Assembly: GCA_959598545.1 (NCBI GenBank)
Contig: CAUGFC010000120.1
Span: 1-5,060, forward strand
Direction of reading: 5' to 3'
DNA: 5,060 nucleotides
Source: an uncultured Olsenella sp.
GTDB taxonomy: Bacteria > Actinomycetota > Coriobacteriia > Coriobacteriales > Atopobiaceae
Under the pieces are notes generated by a model, which saw only the letters and a list, made by a program, of their open reading frames with translations, had not been told where the DNA came from and made no database searches. Both the position numbers and the translations under genes were made by a program. Numbering within the stretch: the first letter of the stretch is position 1; each line of letters starts with the position of its first letter. Positions 1-5,060 of the stretch are shown piece after piece.

Positions 1-20
1 AGCGCGGAGAACGGGTATTC

Positions 21-26
21 TCTAAT
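21..26 (+). promoter_or_regulatory. candidate -10 box for the HAD hydrolase gene
   Basis: The hexamer TCTAAT matches the bacterial -10 consensus TATAAT at five of six positions and would give a leader of roughly 35 bases. The matching -35 would fall at or before the left edge of the window, so it cannot be checked. A small dyad, GAGAA at 7-11 and TTCTC at 18-22, overlaps it and could be an operator or chance. This is a weak call from sequence alone. Confidence 0.22.
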
Positions 27-52
27 TTCCGCAAGACGTCGGCAAGAGGGAC

Positions 53-58
53 GGGAGG
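53..58 (+). promoter_or_regulatory. ribosome binding site of the HAD hydrolase gene
   Basis: GGGAGG is followed after ten bases by the GTG at 69-71. It is the only strong purine-rich Shine-Dalgarno match in the leader. It supports GTG 69 as the start rather than the GTG at 61-63, which runs into TGA three codons later, or the internal GTG at 81-83. Confidence 0.6.
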
Positions 59-68
59 TGGTGCGCGC

Positions 69-806
69 GTGATCAGAGCGGTGCTCTTCGACCTGGACGA
101 CACGCTGCTGAGGCTCAACCTCACGGCGTTCATCGCCCGCTACGTGGCCGGTGCCTCCCGCCTGCTCGCCAGCGTCGCCCGGACGAGCCCTGTCGCGCTC
201 GGCGTCCCCTACGTCCGCGCGTTTCTCGCCATGGACGCGCAGGACCGCGAGGACTCACTCACCAACGAGCAGCTCTTCAACAAGACCATGCTCGAGACCT
301 GCGGCATCCCGCTCGACGACCCGGTGATCGCCGACCTCATGACCTATTACGAGGAACAGATCGTCCCCGACTTCTCGGGCGGCGTCGTGGCGGCACGCCC
401 CGTGCCCGGCGCCCGCGAGGCCATCGAGGCCGTGCACGACGCGGGCCTGATCTGCGCGCTCGCCACCAACCCCACGTTCTCGCTCGCGTGCGACCGCGCC
501 CGGATGGGCTGGGCCGGCGTGGACGAGAAGGACTTCGCGCTCGTCTCGACGTACTCGAACTCCACGCGCTGCAAGCCGAGCACGCGCTACTACCAGGAGT
601 TTGCCAACCAGCTGGGCGTGCGGCTCGAGGAGTGCCTGATGGTGGGCAACGACGCCGTCCGCGACATCGTGCGCGACGGCTGCGGCCTGCGCACCGCCTA
701 TGTCGGCCACGGCCGCCCGCGCGGAGCCGTCTGGCGCGGCCCCATGGAGCGCCTGGCCCGCGAGCTGCCCGACCTCGTCGCCCGCCTGGACGAGCAGGAC
801 GCGTAG
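69..806 (+). CDS. HAD-superfamily hydrolase, probable phosphatase (subfamily I)
   Basis: This is a complete 245-residue cytosolic protein of the haloacid dehalogenase superfamily, whose members mostly hydrolyse phosphate esters through an aspartyl-phosphate intermediate with Mg2+. All four signature motifs are visible. Motif I is DLDDT at residues 8-12, with nucleophile D8 and acid/base D10. Motif II is T133 in LATN. Motif III is K169. Motif IV is GND at 193-195, followed by D199. The stretch of about 120 residues between motifs I and II is where a helical C1-type cap sits in subfamily I enzymes such as phosphoglycolate phosphatase and YjjG-like nucleotidases. No signal peptide or membrane segment is seen. 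The GTG start places motif I right at the N-terminus, as is usual, and has a good ribosome binding site. The gene stands alone, converging with glnN. The substrate cannot be told from sequence, and nothing links the gene to its nitrogen-metabolism neighbours. Confidence 0.92.
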   Translation: MIRAVLFDLDDTLLRLNLTAFIARYVAGASRLLASVARTSPVALGVPYVRAFLAMDAQDREDSLTNEQLFNKTMLETCGIPLDDPVIADLMTYYEEQIVPDFSGGVVAARPVPGAREAIEAVHDAGLICALATNPTFSLACDRARMGWAGVDEKDFALVSTYSNSTRCKPSTRYYQEFANQLGVRLEECLMVGNDAVRDIVRDGCGLRTAYVGHGRPRGAVWRGPMERLARELPDLVARLDEQDA

Positions 807-825
807 CCGCGCATTTCCAACAAAT

Positions 826-871
826 TGCGATGCTGCGTTCCCCCAGGGGCCCTCTGGAACGCAGCATCGCA
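826..871. repeat. perfect 16-bp inverted repeat (hairpin 1), REP-like
   Basis: The arm at 826-841 and its exact reverse complement at 856-871 flank a 14-base spacer that itself contains GGGCCC. Such a perfect stem 20 bases past a stop codon would fold strongly in RNA. It lacks the T-run of a classic Rho-independent terminator, so it is either a transcript-stabilising or terminating hairpin or a unit of a repetitive extragenic palindrome family. Its arm sequence, TGCGTTC...GAACGCA, recurs in the hairpin at 916-945. Confidence 0.75.
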
Positions 872-882
872 GATCTCTGGCC

Positions 883-905
883 GAGACGCCTAAAAAGGAC
901 GTCTC
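883..905 (+). terminator. weak stem-loop between the two related hairpins, possible terminator of the HAD gene
   Basis: GAGACG at 883-888 pairs with CGTCTC at 900-905. Two further C-G pairs (889-890 with 897-898) extend the stem past a bulged A, leaving a loop of TAAAAA. TTCTC follows, a poor U-tract on the + strand. It lies about 75 bases after the hydrolase stop. The stem is clear, but the terminator role is a guess. Confidence 0.3.
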
Positions 906-915
906 TTCTCGCTAA

Positions 916-945
916 TGCGTTCTTGTGAGCCCGCGGGAGAACGCA
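916..945. repeat. 8-bp inverted repeat (hairpin 2), relative of hairpin 1
   Basis: TGCGTTCT at 916-923 and AGAACGCA at 938-945 are exact reverse complements around a 14-base spacer, the same spacer length as hairpin 1. The right arm and the bases after it (GAACGCAACATCG, 939-951) match hairpin 1 (GAACGCAGCATCG, 857-869) at twelve of thirteen positions. The left arms share GCGTTC. This looks like a second, more diverged copy of the same unit. Confidence 0.6.
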
Positions 946-1013
946 ACATCGTGCGTTTCCGGCAATCTTCGATATTGCATGGGCGCAAAGCGCCGGGTTC
1001 GGCGGGTCATGCG

Positions 1014-1041
1014 CTTCCGGGTGACTTCCGCATCCCGGAGG
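1014..1041. other. imperfect 8-bp stem-loop
   Basis: CTTCCGGG at 1014-1021 pairs with CCCGGAGG at 1034-1041, with one G-T/G-U position, around a 12-base loop. It is one of the run of hairpins in this gap. No function is assigned; a stem of this size can arise by chance in G+C-rich DNA. Confidence 0.35.
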
Positions 1042-1070
1042 GACCCCTCTCGCGCAAACCTTCTCGGTTT

Positions 1071-1130
1071 TGGGAAACAAGTTTATGCGGTAGCGGGAAT
1101 CCCGGCGTTTTGAGATAAAATATTTTCCCA
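1071..1130. other. 60-base nested imperfect hairpin in a low-G+C patch
   Basis: Three stems nest inside one another: TGGGAAA (1071-1077) with TTTCCCA (1124-1130), TTTAT (1082-1086) with ATAAA (1115-1119), and CGGG (1094-1097) with CCCG (1101-1104). They are separated by internal loops. A small hairpin, AAACC/GGTTT at 1056-1070, abuts it directly, and another with one bulge follows at 1133-1153 (GTTCGCG with CGC and GAAC). The arrangement resembles a folded RNA or a decayed palindromic repeat more than spacer DNA. I do not recognise it as any known RNA family, and the coding strand is unknown. Confidence 0.35.
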
Positions 1131-1267
1131 CAGTTCGCGAGAGTGCGCTGAACCGGCTGCATACGAGCCCTTCTTGACGCGCAGACATAAAACCCGTTTC
1201 TCAAAGCCAGGTAGGAGCGGCGGGACGGCTCCGAGGAGGAATCGGCGGCCGCAACCACCCCAAAGGC

Positions 1268-1303
1268 GGCGCCCGGCACGTCATGCGCGACGTGCCGGGC
1301 GCC
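1268..1303 (-). terminator. glnN transcription terminator (perfect 15-bp hairpin)
   Basis: A perfect inverted repeat has arms at 1268-1282 and 1289-1303, each containing GCCCGGCACG or its complement, around a six-base loop. It sits 22 bases past the glnN stop on the minus strand. In that direction it is followed by GCCTTTGG, only a short T-run, so it is a strong stem with a weak U-tract, which is common in high-G+C genomes. It may also block transcription arriving from the convergent hydrolase gene. Confidence 0.75.
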
Positions 1304-1325
1304 CGTCAGAGGCTGTGAGCCGTCC

Positions 1326-3416
1326 CTACACCCAGAAGAGCATCTTGTTGTAGGTGGGCACGGGCCAGTAGTCGGCGCCGCAGATGCGCTCCATCGCGTC
1401 GACCGGGGCACGCAGCGCGTCCATGGCGGGGAGCACCTCGTCGCGGTAGGCGTCGCAGCGCGCCTGCGGGTCGGCGACCTCGCGCGCGGCGACGTTTGCC
1501 TCCTCAAGCGCGCGCGCCGCCTCGTCGATCTGCGCGATCCCCTCGGTGAGCGTGCGCACGAGCTCCTTCTCGACCTTGGCGTCGATGCCGATCTCGGCCT
1601 TGGTTGCCACGCTCGTGGCGAGGTCGCCCGAGTAGTCGGAGAGCGCGGGCACGTAGAGGTGGCGCGCCATGTAGACCATCGTGTTGGCCTCGATGTTGAG
1701 AAGCTTGGCGTACTGCTCGGCCTTGGAGACGTAGCGCGCGTGGATCTCGGCCTCGTCGAGCACGTGGTACTTCTCGTAGAACGCCACGTTCTCGGGCTTG
1801 GTCATGCACGGCAGCGCGTCCGGCGTGGTCTTGAGGTTGGGCAGCCCGCGGCGCTCCGCCTCGGCCTCCCACTCCTCGGAGTAGCCGTTGCCCTCGAAGA
1901 GCACGCGCTGGTGGTCGCGCAGGGTGTGGCGCACCCAGCGCAGCGCGAGGTTGGTGAACTCGTCTCCCGTCTTGCCATCGAGCTTGGTGGCAAAGCGGTC
2001 GCACTGCTCGGCCACTGCGGTGTTGAGGACCACGTTGGGATCGGCCAGGTTCTGCTGGCTGCCGCACATGCGGAACTCGAACTTGTTGCCGGTGAAGGCG
2101 AAGGGCGAGGTGCGGTTGCGGTCGGTGGAGTCGCGCAGGAGGTCGGGCAGGGCGGGCACGCCCAGGTCCATGACCTCGGCCTCGTGGACCTCGGGCTCCT
2201 CCTTGTTGATGAGGGCCTCCACGATGGCGTGGAGCTGGTCGCCCAGAAAGACCGAGATGATCGCCGGGGGCGCCTCGTTGGCGCCGAGGCGGTGATCGTT
2301 GCCCGCGGAGGCCACGGAGGCGCGCAGCAGGTCGGCGTGCTCGTCGACGGCGGCCACGAGCGCGGCGAGAAACACCAGGAACTGCAAGTTCTCACTCGGC
2401 ACCGCGCCCGGTTCGAGCAGGTTCTTGCCGTCGGCGCAGATGGACCAGTTGTTGTGCTTGCCGGAGCCGTTCACGTACTCGAAGGGCTTCTCGTGCTCGA
2501 GGCAGGCCAGGCCGTGACGGGTGGCCATGAGCTTGAGCTTCTCCATCGTGAGGAGGTTGTCGTCGATGGCGAGCGACCCCTGCTCGAAGATCGGCGCCAG
2601 CTCGTGCTGGGACGGCGCGACCTCGTTGTGCTTGGTCTTGACCGGGACGCCGAGCTTCCAGAGCTCGTCGTCGACCTCCTTCATGAAGTCGTTGACGGTC
2701 GGGCGGATGGCGCCGAAGTAGTGCTCCTCCAGCTCCTGGCCCTTGACCGGCTCGCAGCCGAAGAGCGTGCGGCCGCAGTAGACGAGGTCGGGGCGCGCCT
2801 CGTAGTCCTCCTCCTTCACGAGGAAGTACTCCTGCTCGGGGCCGATCGTGGTGAAGACGCGCTTGGGCTCGCGGCCAAAGAGCGCGAGCACGCGCTTGGC
2901 CTGCTGCTCGAGCACCACCTGCGAGCGCAAAAGCGGCGTCTTCTTGTCGAGCGCCTCGCCGGTGTAGGAGACGAAGGCCGTGGGGATGCAGAGGACCTCG
3001 TCCTTGATGAAGGCCGGGCTCGTGGGGTCCCAGGCGGTGTAGCCGCGGGCCTCGAAGGTGGCGCGCAGGCCGCCGCTCGGGAAGCTCGAGGCGTCCGGCT
3101 CGCCCTGGACGAGCTCCTTGCCCGAGAAGGACATGAGGATCGTGCCGTCGTTGATCGGCGTGAGGAAGCTGTCGTGCTTCTCGGACGTGATGCCCGTGAG
3201 CGGCTGGAACCAGTGCGCGAAGTGCGTGGCGCCCTTCTCGAGCGCCCACTCCTTCATCGCGTGCGCGACCTCGTTGGCGATGTCGAGGTCGAGCGGCTTG
3301 CCGTCGTCGATGACCTGGCGGAGCTCCTTGTACGTCGGCTTGGGGAGCCGCTCCTGCATCACCGCGTCGGTGAACAGCAGGCTGCCGTACTCCTGCGAGA
3401 CCCTGTCCTTGCCCAT
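1326..3416 (-). CDS. glnN: glutamine synthetase, type III (GlnN)
   Basis: This is a complete 696-residue GSIII, within the family's usual length of about 690-730 residues. It condenses glutamate and ammonium to glutamine using ATP in the cytosol; characterised members are dodecamers. Family-specific blocks are visible in order. HWFQPLTG at 68-75, followed by SEKHDSF, is the GSIII N-terminal signature. GPEQEYF at 192-198 carries metal-binding glutamates. [12 protein letters not shown] lies at 264-275. [10 protein letters not shown] at 316-325 is the glycine-rich ammonia/glutamate loop. [16 protein letters not shown] at 434-449 holds substrate-binding arginines. The C-terminal tail [13 protein letters not shown] at 683-695 is typical of GSIII and absent from GSI. 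No key motif is missing. ATG at 3414-3416 is preceded by a good ribosome binding site and gives the expected N-terminus. It lies 143 bases downstream of the gltD-linked small ORF on the same strand, and a strong hairpin follows it. GSIII is not known to be adenylylated like GSI, so control is probably transcriptional. Confidence 0.97.
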   Translation of the reverse strand: MGKDRVSQEYGSLLFTDAVMQERLPKPTYKELRQVIDDGKPLDLDIANEVAHAMKEWALEKGATHFAHWFQPLTGITSEKHDSFLTPINDGTILMSFSGKELVQGEPDASSFPSGGLRATFEARGYTAWDPTSPAFIKDEVLCIPTAFVSYTGEALDKKTPLLRSQVVLEQQAKRVLALFGREPKRVFTTIGPEQEYFLVKEEDYEARPDLVYCGRTLFGCEPVKGQELEEHYFGAIRPTVNDFMKEVDDELWKLGVPVKTKHNEVAPSQHELAPIFEQGSLAIDDNLLTMEKLKLMATRHGLACLEHEKPFEYVNGSGKHNNWSICADGKNLLEPGAVPSENLQFLVFLAALVAAVDEHADLLRASVASAGNDHRLGANEAPPAIISVFLGDQLHAIVEALINKEEPEVHEAEVMDLGVPALPDLLRDSTDRNRTSPFAFTGNKFEFRMCGSQQNLADPNVVLNTAVAEQCDRFATKLDGKTGDEFTNLALRWVRHTLRDHQRVLFEGNGYSEEWEAEAERRGLPNLKTTPDALPCMTKPENVAFYEKYHVLDEAEIHARYVSKAEQYAKLLNIEANTMVYMARHLYVPALSDYSGDLATSVATKAEIGIDAKVEKELVRTLTEGIAQIDEAARALEEANVAAREVADPQARCDAYRDEVLPAMDALRAPVDAMERICGADYWPVPTYNKMLFWV

Positions 3417-3421
3417 GTGCG

Positions 3422-3429
3422 CCCCTTCT
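3422..3429 (-). promoter_or_regulatory. ribosome binding site of glnN
   Basis: On the minus strand AGAAGGGG ends five bases before the ATG at 3416-3414. If AGAAGG is the core, the spacing is seven bases. It fixes the glnN start. Confidence 0.65.
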
Positions 3430-3559
3430 CTCGGCGGTGTGGCTTACGGCCGAATACTCTACGGGCCCATTGTTTCACAGCCGTTGCACCAACGTGAAGC
3501 GCGAGGCATGGTTTGGTTGCATCTTCAGGGCCATTTCATGGCGAGAAGGACACGGGGCC
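3430..3559 (-). promoter_or_regulatory. glnN upstream region with two short dyads; promoter not resolved
   Basis: This stretch between the small ORF and glnN holds two 13-base perfect dyads with three-base centres: CGTTG-CAC-CAACG at 3482-3494 and GCCAT-TTC-ATGGC at 3530-3542. The second sits 17 bases past the small ORF stop and could be a weak attenuator or 3' hairpin. The first is placed where an operator would be. A possible -10, TAGAGT on the minus strand at 3461-3456, matches TATAAT at four of six positions but has no good -35 upstream. I find no recognisable AmtR, GlnR or NtrC site. Whether glnN has its own promoter or is read through from gltD is open. Confidence 0.35.
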
Positions 3560-3739
3560 TCACAGCCAGACGAGCTCGGCGGGACCGTCCCCGGCGGGCT
3601 CCGGCGGGGAGTCGTCGCTCTTCGCGCCCCACTCCAGCGACTCCTCGAGCCACGGGCGCGGGGGCGTCGCGGGCTCGAAGGCGGCCTCATGGCCGTCCTC
3701 AAGCCACACGATGCCGTTCCTGTCGTCCGGTCCGCCCAT
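3560..3739 (-). CDS. small acidic hypothetical protein coupled to gltD
   Basis: This 59-residue ORF starts at ATG 3739-3737, one base after the gltD TGA, a spacing typical of translational coupling, and ends with TGA. No strong ribosome binding site precedes it, which fits reinitiation by ribosomes finishing gltD. Third codon positions are G or C in about 55 of 59 codons, similar to a real gene of this genome, although the antisense of G+C-rich DNA can imitate this. The product is acidic, with many Asp and Glu, four tryptophans, a proline-rich middle and the ending AELVWL. It has no signal peptide, membrane segment, cysteine or helix-turn-helix that I can see. The same frame is open further upstream to an ATG at 3787-3785, overlapping gltD by about 47 bases; I prefer the coupled start. 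I do not recognise a family. Position suggests a role with, or simply co-expression with, glutamate synthase, but no function can be assigned. Confidence 0.55.
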   Translation of the reverse strand: MGGPDDRNGIVWLEDGHEAAFEPATPPRPWLEESLEWGAKSDDSPPEPAGDGPAELVWL

Positions 3740-3740
3740 G

Positions 3741-5060
3741 TCAGAGCCCCAGCGCGTCGGCAACCTCATCCACGCAGGCCAGCGCATCGGCGATCGCGCT
3801 CACCACGAGCGAGGACCCGCTGCGCACGTCGCCGGCGAGAAAGACCGGCGTGTCGCCGGCAGACGCCGCGCGATGCGCGCCCTGACCCGGCGCCGGCAGC
3901 CCGCGCTCCCCCACGCCCACGCCCAGGGCGTCCAGCACGCCGCGCTCCGGGCCCGTGAAGCCGCAGGCCACGAGCACGAGCTGCGCGGGGATCTCCCGCT
4001 CGCTGCCCGCCACGCGCTCGGGACGGCCGCCCGACCAGTCGAGGTCGGCGACTGCGAGGCCGCGCACCACGCCCGCCTCGTCGAGAAGGACCTCGAGCGT
4101 GTCCACGCCCCAGGAGCGCATCTCGCCGCCCATGAGCTCGATGGCCTCCTGCTGGCCGTAGTCCGTCTTGAGCGTGGCGGGCCACTCGGGCCAGCGCGTG
4201 GCACCCGGCCCCGGCTCGGCGGGACGCGGCAGGAACTCGATCTGCCGCACCGAGCGCGCGCCCTGGCGCACGGCGGTGCCGAGGCAGTCGTTGCCCGTGT
4301 CGCCGCCGCCGATCACCACGACGTCGAGCCCCTCGGCGCTCACGGAGGGCTCGCCTCCGTCGAGCAGCGAGCGCGTGGAGGCCGTGAGGTAGTCCACGGC
4401 CCAGACCACGCCACCCGAGGCGAGACCCTCCTCGAAGCCCGCCGCCGAAAGACCGCGCGGCACGCGCGCGCCGGCGGCCAGGACCACCGCGTCGGATTCC
4501 GCGAGCAGCTCCCGCGCCACGTCCTTCTCGGCCGCGTCCGTGTTCAGGCGAAACTCGATGCCCAGCTCCTCCATGAGCGCCACGCGGCGGGCGACCACCT
4601 CCTTGGGGAGCTTCATGTTGGGGATGCCGTACGTGAGAAGTCCCCCCGCGCGGTCCGCCCGCTCCACGACCGTCACGCGAGCCCCGCGGCGGGCGAGCTC
4701 CCAGGCGGTCGCGAGCCCGGCGGGGCCGGACCCCACCACGGCGACGCGCGGGGCGTCCGACGCGGCCGGCGAGAAGCGCCGGGGCCCGCCGTGCGCCCAC
4801 TCCCAGTCCGAGATCGCGCGCTCGTTGTCGTGGATCGTCTCGGGCTCGTCGTGGCAGCCAAGGTTGCACGACGCCTCGCACAGCGCCGGGCACACGCGGC
4901 TCGTGAACTCCGGCAGCGGGGAGGTGAGCGCCAGCCGCTCCGCCGCCTCGCGCCAGAGCCCCCGGCAGACGAGGTCGTTCCACTCGGGGATGAGGTTGTT
5001 CAGCGGGCAGCCGCTCGGGCGCGCCCCGCCGAACGAGACGCCCGCCTGGCAGAACGCGAC
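3741..5060 (-). CDS. gltD: glutamate synthase small subunit (GltD), 5'-partial
   Basis: This is the C-terminal 439 residues of an NADPH-dependent glutamate synthase small subunit. It oxidises NADPH through FAD and passes electrons via Fe-S clusters to the large subunit, which makes glutamate from glutamine and 2-oxoglutarate. The frame is open to the window edge, so about 40-50 N-terminal residues are missing. Counting from the first visible residue, FCQ at 3-5 and GCPLNNLIPEWNDL at 17-30 are the end of the first Fe-S cysteine block. CPALCEASC at 57-65 is the second block. GSGPAG at 110-115 is the FAD-binding Rossmann loop. GGGDTG at 251-256 is the NADPH-binding loop. WPEWP and TDYGQQEA are typical GltD. 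The C-terminal FAD contact GDVRSGSSLVV is present but slightly divergent, since most members have R-R-G and V-W-A-I there. GTG 4895-4893 is an internal valine, not the start, because conserved sequence continues upstream. Related flavoproteins (NfnB-, PreT- or AegA-like) are less likely given glnN nearby. Confidence 0.93.
   Translation of the reverse strand, partial: VAFCQAGVSFGGARPSGCPLNNLIPEWNDLVCRGLWREAAERLALTSPLPEFTSRVCPALCEASCNLGCHDEPETIHDNERAISDWEWAHGGPRRFSPAASDAPRVAVVGSGPAGLATAWELARRGARVTVVERADRAGGLLTYGIPNMKLPKEVVARRVALMEELGIEFRLNTDAAEKDVARELLAESDAVVLAAGARVPRGLSAAGFEEGLASGGVVWAVDYLTASTRSLLDGGEPSVSAEGLDVVVIGGGDTGNDCLGTAVRQGARSVRQIEFLPRPAEPGPGATRWPEWPATLKTDYGQQEAIELMGGEMRSWGVDTLEVLLDEAGVVRGLAVADLDWSGGRPERVAGSEREIPAQLVLVACGFTGPERGVLDALGVGVGERGLPAPGQGAHRAASAGDTPVFLAGDVRSGSSLVVSAIADALACVDEVADALGL

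Larger units (their letters stand above)
807..1325. other. non-coding gap between convergent genes, rich in inverted repeats
   Basis: These 519 bases separate the 3' ends of the hydrolase gene and glnN. Short open frames exist, for example 915-1118 on + and the upstream half of a frame on -, but they lack plausible ribosome binding sites and recognisable protein features. What it does hold is a row of inverted repeats: 826-871, 883-905, 916-945, 962-978 (GCAAT/ATTGC), 982-994 (GGCGC/GCGCC), 1014-1041, 1056-1070 (AAACC/GGTTT), 1071-1130, 1133-1153 and 1268-1303. The part around 1056-1130 is clearly lower in G+C than the flanking genes. The last hairpin is the likely glnN terminator. The rest may be a dispersed intergenic repeat or a structured RNA; the sequence alone does not decide. 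Confidence 0.7.

Noticed and set aside
915..1118. Short + frames (67 and 62 codons) in the convergent gap
   Set aside because: They run through inverted repeats, lack ribosome binding sites and have codon use unlike the neighbours. They could be remnants but are not supportable as genes.
1116..1121. TAAAAT as a -10 box on the + strand
   Set aside because: It matches the consensus at five of six positions, but there is no -35 at proper spacing and no gene downstream. It is better explained as part of the nested hairpin, though a small RNA promoter is not excluded.
1174..1179. TTGACG as a -35 box on the + strand
   Set aside because: No acceptable -10 hexamer lies 16-18 bases downstream, and no + strand gene follows.
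337..1188. A 283-codon minus-strand frame spanning the hydrolase gene and part of the gap
   Set aside because: Its second half is an arginine-rich shadow of the hydrolase gene, and its first half lies in the hairpin region. There is no convincing ribosome binding site or recognisable domain.
1234..1239. AGGAGG resembling a strong ribosome binding site
   Set aside because: No start codon occurs within usable distance on the + strand; the next ATG, at 1283, opens only a dozen codons inside the glnN terminator.
1659..3497. A 612-codon open frame on the + strand covering most of glnN
   Set aside because: It is the antisense of glnN. In genes with G or C at third codon positions the opposite strand is often free of stops. 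The translation is low-complexity, rich in Val, Leu, Arg and Gly, with no family motifs, while glnN is unmistakable.
4893..4895. GTG as the start of a 384-residue gltD
   Set aside because: The frame continues upstream to the window edge and encodes conserved GltD sequence, including FCQ and GCPLNNLIPEWND. The GTG is the valine of the conserved R-V-C-P motif.

Overview
This window comes from a high-G+C bacterial chromosome with ordinary bacterial gene structure. A type III glutamine synthetase, a GltD-type glutamate synthase small subunit and very G/C-rich third codon positions suggest a high-G+C anaerobic lineage. A coriobacterial (Olsenella/Atopobium-like) actinobacterium is my best guess, but this is inference, because no rRNA or other marker gene is present.

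Layout. (1) At 1-68 is the leader of the first gene, with a candidate -10 box and a clear ribosome binding site. (2) At 69-806 (+) is a complete HAD-superfamily hydrolase with all four catalytic motifs intact. (3) At 807-1325 is a 519-base gap between convergent genes. I find no credible protein gene there, but it holds a series of inverted repeats. They include a perfect 16-bp hairpin and a related 8-bp hairpin that share arm sequence and spacer length, then a patch of lower G+C that folds into a long nested hairpin, then the glnN terminator. (4) At 1326-3416 (-) is a complete type III glutamine synthetase, glnN. (5) At 3417-3559 is the glnN upstream region, with a ribosome binding site, two short dyads and no clear promoter. 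(6) At 3560-3739 (-) is a 59-residue acidic, tryptophan-containing ORF that starts one base after the gltD stop codon. (7) At 3741-5060 (-) is the C-terminal ~439 residues of the glutamate synthase small subunit gltD. Its 5' end lies beyond the right edge of the window.

The minus-strand genes run gltD, small ORF, glnN. Together they cover two parts of the GS-GOGAT cycle: GlnN makes glutamine from glutamate, ammonium and ATP, and GltD supplies NADPH electrons to a glutamate synthase large subunit that is not in view. The hydrolase on the other strand has no evident link to nitrogen metabolism.

The parts least explained by known families are the small ORF coupled to gltD and the hairpin-repeat region at 814-1153. 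I see no mobile element, CRISPR array, tRNA or rRNA. I do not see convincing evidence of a wholly new multi-gene system.
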